From Mycolicibacterium lacusdiani (GTDB lineage Bacteria; Actinomycetota; Actinomycetes; Mycobacteriales; Mycobacteriaceae), in contig NZ_JAKCFC010000004.1 of assembly GCF_021916785.1 (NCBI RefSeq), forward strand, positions 226,973-290,972: DNA of 64,000 bases, given 5' to 3'. Positions within the stretch are counted from its first letter, which is position 1. Every line of letters begins with the position of its first letter. A program made the position numbers and the translations under genes. Shown here piece by piece: positions 60,216 through 64,000 of the stretch. Under the pieces are notes generated by a model. That model was given only the letters and a program-made list of their open reading frames with translations, did no database searches and was not told the DNA's origin.

Positions 60216-61709
60216 TCAGCGAAGCGGGATGTTGACCGTCTTGGTCTGTAGGAAGCTCTCCAATTCCTCGATTCCCTCCTCGGAACCGGTGCCGCTGTTC
60301 TTGTGGCCGCCGAACGGCGCGCCCAGAAAATGGCTACCGCTTCCGTTGATCCACACGTAACCCGTATCGAGTCGATCGGCCACGGAAACCGCGGTGGCGA
60401 TGTCGTTGCTCCAGATTGCACCGGTCAGGCCGAACGGCAACGCGTTGGCCTGCGCTACGGCAGCGTCGAGATCGGTGAACCGCAATACCGACAGGACGGG
60501 GCCGAAGATCTCCTCCCGGGCAATGGTCATCGACATGTCGACGTCGGCGAAGACAGTCGGCTCGACATAGAATCCCGCCTCGAACTCCTCGCCGGGGGGG
60601 CGTCCGCCGCCGGTGACCAGCCGGGCACCTTCGCGTCTCGCCGAGTCGACGTAGTGATGCACCTTTTCGTACTGGGCGGAGGACACCAAGCAGCCCATCT
60701 CCGTCGCGGGATCCAACGGATGCCCGATCTTGATGGTCTTCAGACGCTCCACCAGCCCGGTGAGCACCTGGTCGTGGAGCGACTCGTGCAAGAAGAGGCG
60801 CGTCGTCGAGCCGCACGACTGTCCCTGGCTCCAATGACAATTCATGCCGAACGCCGCTCCCTTGACGACGGCCGAAGGGTTGGCGTCCGGACAGACGATC
60901 ATCGCGTTCTTGCCGCCCAGTTCCAAGGTCACGTGCTTGATGCCGACCTCGGCCGCCGCGGCCATCACCTTCTGGCCGGTCGGAACACTGCCGATGAGCG
61001 CGATCCGCTTGACGTCCGGGTGCCGGACGAGGGCGTCGCCTGCAACCGCGCCGCTGCCAGAGAGGATGTTGACGACCCCCGGGGGGAATGATTCCGCCAC
61101 TACCTCGGCCATCAGCAATGAGGACAGCGGGGCCTGATCGGGCACCTTGAGCACGAGCGTGTTGCCGGTGATCAGGGGAGCGCCAACCTTGGCGGCTGCG
61201 AACAGAATTGGGTGGTTGTAGGGAATGATCCGACCGACCACGCCGTACGGTTCCTTCCGCGTCATCAGCCAGCTGCGGGTCATCGACGGCAAGGTGTCAC
61301 CAGTAATGCCGAAGGCAACCGAGGCGTGATAGTCGAGCCACCGCGCCGCCATCATCACGTCGCCGATCATGGCGGTGACTGGGTTTCCGGTGTCGACGGC
61401 GTCGAGAAGACCGAAATCGGTTGCACGATCGCGCATTCTCGATGCGAAACCCCGGATCATCTCGGCGCGCTCAAGCAGGTTGGTATCGCGCCACGCCGGG
61501 AACGCCGTCGCGGCGGCGGCTACGGCTGCGTCGACGTCGGCAGCCCCGGCGGCCGGCACCTTGGCGAGCAGGGAGCCGTCGTGCGGTGCAGTGATCTGCA
61601 TGGTGGCGCCATCGCTCGCGCCAACGCGATCGCCGCCAATGAGCATGAGCCAATCCCGGTCCAGCAGGGTTGCGACAGCCGACTTGTTGCTTTCTAGAGA
61701 GCCTTGCAC
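60216..61709 (-). CDS. Aldehyde dehydrogenase (2-hydroxymuconate-semialdehyde type likely)
   Basis: A 497-residue NAD(P)-dependent dehydrogenase. Glu263 in TLELGGKNAM and Cys299 in WSQGQSCGSTTRLF are the catalytic pair; PYNHPILFAAAKVGAPLITGN and EEIFGPVLSVLRF are family signatures. In this context it probably oxidises the ring-cleavage semialdehyde to 4-oxalocrotonate, opening the decarboxylative branch encoded at 63802. GTG 61709 gives normal length; GTG 61742 is possible. Confidence 0.85.
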   Translation of the reverse strand: MQGSLESNKSAVATLLDRDWLMLIGGDRVGASDGATMQITAPHDGSLLAKVPAAGAADVDAAVAAAATAFPAWRDTNLLERAEMIRGFASRMRDRATDFGLLDAVDTGNPVTAMIGDVMMAARWLDYHASVAFGITGDTLPSMTRSWLMTRKEPYGVVGRIIPYNHPILFAAAKVGAPLITGNTLVLKVPDQAPLSSLLMAEVVAESFPPGVVNILSGSGAVAGDALVRHPDVKRIALIGSVPTGQKVMAAAAEVGIKHVTLELGGKNAMIVCPDANPSAVVKGAAFGMNCHWSQGQSCGSTTRLFLHESLHDQVLTGLVERLKTIKIGHPLDPATEMGCLVSSAQYEKVHHYVDSARREGARLVTGGGRPPGEEFEAGFYVEPTVFADVDMSMTIAREEIFGPVLSVLRFTDLDAAVAQANALPFGLTGAIWSNDIATAVSVADRLDTGYVWINGSGSHFLGAPFGGHKNSGTGSEEGIEELESFLQTKTVNIPLR

Positions 61710-62075
61710 GTGCCGATGCTCACTTCCTCGAGTAATACACACCTGATGTCAGTCAACACTAGCGCCTCCGCCCTGCCAGAAGTCAGATTCGAAAATATTC
61801 ACTGACACAACTAAGTGCACGAAAGGCGCTATCGCGCAACGCTGGGTGGACTTCCTCTGTGCGCGGGGGCGGCTAGCGCTGGAGCAAGGGCGACGAGGGC
61901 GATCGGAACGAGAAGCGGTGTTGGTACCGATTCATCGAGAATTGGCAAGCCGAAACCTTTGACCCCGGCAGTTCCGTCAGAATATAGTTCAGTACCATAA
62001 GTAAGTGGTTGGCGCCGTACCGTCCCATGCCGCAGATCCGGTCGGCGCATGCCGGATTCACCAGAGAGGTCGTAA
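61710..62075 (+). promoter_or_regulatory. Divergent region with promoter for the extradiol dioxygenase operon
   Basis: No gene is supported here. TTGACC (61959-61964), an 18-bp spacer and TATAGT (61983-61988) make a near-consensus promoter for the plus-strand genes, with a start near 61995. The following CAGTACCATAAG resembles sequence at the dioxygenase promoter. AGAGAGGTCGT precedes ATG 62076. Confidence 0.55.
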
Positions 62076-63011
62076 ATGATCGAACTACAGGACATCGCTT
62101 ACGTCCGTTCCGGGGTGACCGATCTGGAACGCGCGACCCGGTTCGCGACGGACATCGTCGGATTGGATCCGGTGGTGCGGGAAGCTGGCGCCACGTACCT
62201 GCGCGCTGACCATCGCCACCATTGCTTGGCCCTAGTGGAGAGCGACGCGCCTGGAGTGCACGCCTCAGCCTTCTCGCTACTCGACGACGCTGCGCTCGAG
62301 GCTGCCGAGTCGGAACTGCTGAAGGTCGGTTGCACGGTCACCCGTGGATCCGAGACCGAAGCGCGACAACGGCACGTTCGCAACTTCATCGCCTTCGACG
62401 ACCCGTTCGGCAACCACATCGAACTGGTCACCGGGCAGTCCACCCTGTCCCGGCCGATCAACTTCGGCAGGCCCGCTGCTGGCATTGCCGAATTCGGTCA
62501 TCTGTGTCTGGATGCTCCTGATGTGCGCGCAGCACACGAGTTCTGGTCGACGGTATTCAGCGGGCGGGTGTCCGATTGGATCGGTGACGGTGCATGTCTC
62601 ATGCGTATCGATCCCGTTCATCACAAGCTGGCGTTCTTCCAGAATGATGCCGGGCCCGGGCTCTGCCACGTCAACTTCCAGGTGAAGACGCTGGACGACG
62701 TGATGCGCAACTGGCGTTTCCTGCAGCAGAACGACGTGCACATCCTGCACGGCCCCGGTCGCCATCCGACGTCGACGGCCATCTTCGTCTACTTCCTCGG
62801 ACCGGACGATCTGACCTACGAGTACTCGTTCGGCGTCCAACTGATCGAGGACGACGCAGCGTGGCAGCCCCGTATGTTCGAACTCCAAGAACCAGGCTCC
62901 ATCGACATGTGGCTCGGTCCCACCCAGCGGACGGTGTCTCAGTCGCAACTGGAGGGCCTCTCGTCGGTGTCGATGGGTGCGCGCACGTCCGATCCCGGCG
63001 TCGGCGTCTGA
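62076..63011 (+). CDS. Extradiol catechol 2,3-dioxygenase (type I)
   Basis: A 311-residue two-domain vicinal-oxygen-chelate enzyme. Iron ligands are His142 (EFGHLCLDAPD), His198 (LCHVNFQV) and Glu249 (YEYSFGV). It opens the catechol ring next to the hydroxyls. The N-terminal domain (1-120) is the non-catalytic duplicate. ATG 62076 follows GAGAGG. Its TGA overlaps the ATG of the hydratase by one base. Confidence 0.92.
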   Translation: MIELQDIAYVRSGVTDLERATRFATDIVGLDPVVREAGATYLRADHRHHCLALVESDAPGVHASAFSLLDDAALEAAESELLKVGCTVTRGSETEARQRHVRNFIAFDDPFGNHIELVTGQSTLSRPINFGRPAAGIAEFGHLCLDAPDVRAAHEFWSTVFSGRVSDWIGDGACLMRIDPVHHKLAFFQNDAGPGLCHVNFQVKTLDDVMRNWRFLQQNDVHILHGPGRHPTSTAIFVYFLGPDDLTYEYSFGVQLIEDDAAWQPRMFELQEPGSIDMWLGPTQRTVSQSQLEGLSSVSMGARTSDPGVGV

Positions 63012-63805
63012 TGAAGACCCCCGAGTGTGTTCAGATGGCCGAGGGTCTCCTAAAGGCCTATCGGACGGGCCAACCAATAGCACCGCTGACGGATCGGTAT
63101 CCGGAGTTGACCATCGCCGATGGCTACGCGATTCAGCAGGCTCAGGTCGCTACGTGGCGGGCCGAGGGCAGATTGATCAAGGGACGAAAGGTCGGCCTGA
63201 CGTCCGCCGCCATGCAGCGCCAAATGGGTGTTGCGCGGCCGGATTTCGGGGTGTTGCACGACCGGATGTTCTATGCGGAATCGGAAGTCGTGCCCATCTC
63301 CGCATTCATTCAGCCAAGGGTCGAGCCGGAGGTTGCCCTGGTACTGGGGCGGGGGCTCACAGGTCCCGGCGTCACCATCGCCGACGCATTGGCTGCAGTG
63401 GACTTCGTGCTGCCGGCGTTGGAGATCATCGACAGCCGCATCGAGGACTGGCGCATCGGCATCGTCGACACGATTGCGGACAACGCGTCCTCGGGCGGGG
63501 TAGTGCTCGGCGCGCATCCGATCGGCCCGGCCGCCGTAGACCTGCGGTTACTCGGTTGCAACCTGTTCGGTAACGGGGAATTGGTGGCAACGGGTGCGAG
63601 CGGAGCCGCCCTGGGGTCTCCGGTGGTATCGCTGGCCTGGCTGGCCAACACGATCGGTGAGCACGGCGACTGCCTCGAGGCCGGAGACATCGTGCTCCCG
63701 GGTTCGGTCACCGCCGCGCAACCGGTGCAGAGTGGGGACGTTTGGACTGCGCACCTTGCCGAACTCGGCACTGTCACCGCGCGTTTTTCTACAGGAGCCG
63801 CATGA
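63011..63805 (+). CDS. 2-Oxopent-4-enoate hydratase family protein
   Basis: A 264-residue enzyme of the fumarylacetoacetase-like hydratase/decarboxylase family. KGRKVGLTSAAMQRQMGVARPDFGVLHDRM, PRVEPEVALVLGRGL (metal Glu) and VLPALEIIDSRIEDWRI are diagnostic. It hydrates 2-hydroxypenta-2,4-dienoate to 4-hydroxy-2-oxovalerate, the aldolase substrate. Directly coupled to the next gene, a paralogue that probably acts as the decarboxylase. Confidence 0.9.
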   Translation: MKTPECVQMAEGLLKAYRTGQPIAPLTDRYPELTIADGYAIQQAQVATWRAEGRLIKGRKVGLTSAAMQRQMGVARPDFGVLHDRMFYAESEVVPISAFIQPRVEPEVALVLGRGLTGPGVTIADALAAVDFVLPALEIIDSRIEDWRIGIVDTIADNASSGGVVLGAHPIGPAAVDLRLLGCNLFGNGELVATGASGAALGSPVVSLAWLANTIGEHGDCLEAGDIVLPGSVTAAQPVQSGDVWTAHLAELGTVTARFSTGAA

Positions 63806-64000
63806 GCACCTGGTCCGTCGACCGAGCAGCGACCGAATTACTCGACGCGCAGGACACCCCTGCAGCTCGCGGTCCGCTCAGTGACGACTGGCAGAATCTC
63901 GATCTCCGCACGGCCTACGCCATACAGGACGAGACGCTATGTCGTCGAGTCGAACGCGGCGAGCACGTAGTGGGAATCAAGCTGGGTCTGACGTCGCGTG
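63802..64000 (+). CDS. 4-Oxalocrotonate decarboxylase family protein (partial)
   Basis: The first 66 codons are present: MSTWSVDRAATELLDAQDTP and then LDLRTAYAIQDETLCRRVERGEHVVGIKLGLTSR. The same family as the preceding hydratase; the pair of paralogues is typical of hydratase plus 2-oxo-3-hexenedioate decarboxylase complexes. The gene leaves the window at the right edge. Assignment as decarboxylase is from context. Confidence 0.75.
   Translation, partial: MSTWSVDRAATELLDAQDTPAARGPLSDDWQNLDLRTAYAIQDETLCRRVERGEHVVGIKLGLTSR

Noticed and set aside
1..64000. CRISPR array
   Set aside because: No series of regularly spaced direct repeats was seen; the TGTCAT repeats at 17639 are short transposase sites.

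Overview
The window is chromosomal DNA of a high-GC mycobacterium, most likely a rapid-growing Mycolicibacterium. The evidence is gene order. A GntR regulator, an LLM oxidoreductase, an alpha/beta hydrolase, ino1, a PadR regulator, a DUF1707 protein, a DUF5318 protein, ponA1, a GT87 membrane protein, rpsF, ssb, rpsR, rplI and dnaB follow the Rv0043c-Rv0058 order of M. tuberculosis. A PhoX-like phosphatase is inserted between two of them. The dnaB gene carries a small intein.

Layout. (1) 1-17609: conserved core. Minus-strand metabolic genes come first, then the plus-strand block DUF5318-ponA1-GT87 and the ribosomal/replication block rpsF-ssb-rpsR-rplI-dnaB. (2) 17639-24941: one end and the transposition genes of a Tn7-like element (tnsA-tnsB-tnsC-tniQ, all overlapping by 4 bp). 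Its end lies 29 bp after the dnaB stop, which suggests dnaB is its attachment site. (3) 24942-44109: accessory, probably cargo. It holds a broken toxin-antitoxin pair, a Schlafen/AlbA_2-like protein, a complete type I restriction-modification locus (hsdMSR), and a convergent 762-residue ATPase with the layout of the tRNase RloC. Next comes a compact cassette at 38106-43248: a winged-helix regulator, a protein resembling the thymine-hypermodification pyrophosphorylase/kinase superfamily, a thymidylate-synthase-like protein, an ImmA/IrrE protease, an XRE regulator, an acyl carrier protein and a MazG-like protein. I see no described system with exactly this set and regard it as the best candidate for something new. 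(4) 44110-45550: an ISL3-type insertion sequence with perfect 25-bp ends, a frameshifted transposase and no target duplication. It forms the junction to the next region. (5) 45535-64000: an aromatic catabolic cluster for dioxygenation followed by meta cleavage.

How the genes fit together in region 5: a Rieske dioxygenase (alpha and beta subunits, ferredoxin, ferredoxin reductase) and an SDR dihydrodiol dehydrogenase make a catechol, possibly after removal of a carboxyl group by a 4,5-dihydroxyphthalate-decarboxylase-like or ACMSD-like enzyme. A type I extradiol dioxygenase opens the ring. An aldehyde dehydrogenase, a 4-oxalocrotonate-decarboxylase-type protein, a 2-oxopent-4-enoate hydratase, 4-hydroxy-2-oxovalerate aldolase and acylating acetaldehyde dehydrogenase take the product to pyruvate and acetyl-CoA. 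IclR, MarR and Lrp/AsnC regulators and a fused indolepyruvate ferredoxin oxidoreductase accompany them. The exact aromatic substrate cannot be read from the sequence.

All family assignments were made by reading motifs in translated sequence; no database search was run. Reported starts often differ from the longest open frame, and the reason is given where it matters.
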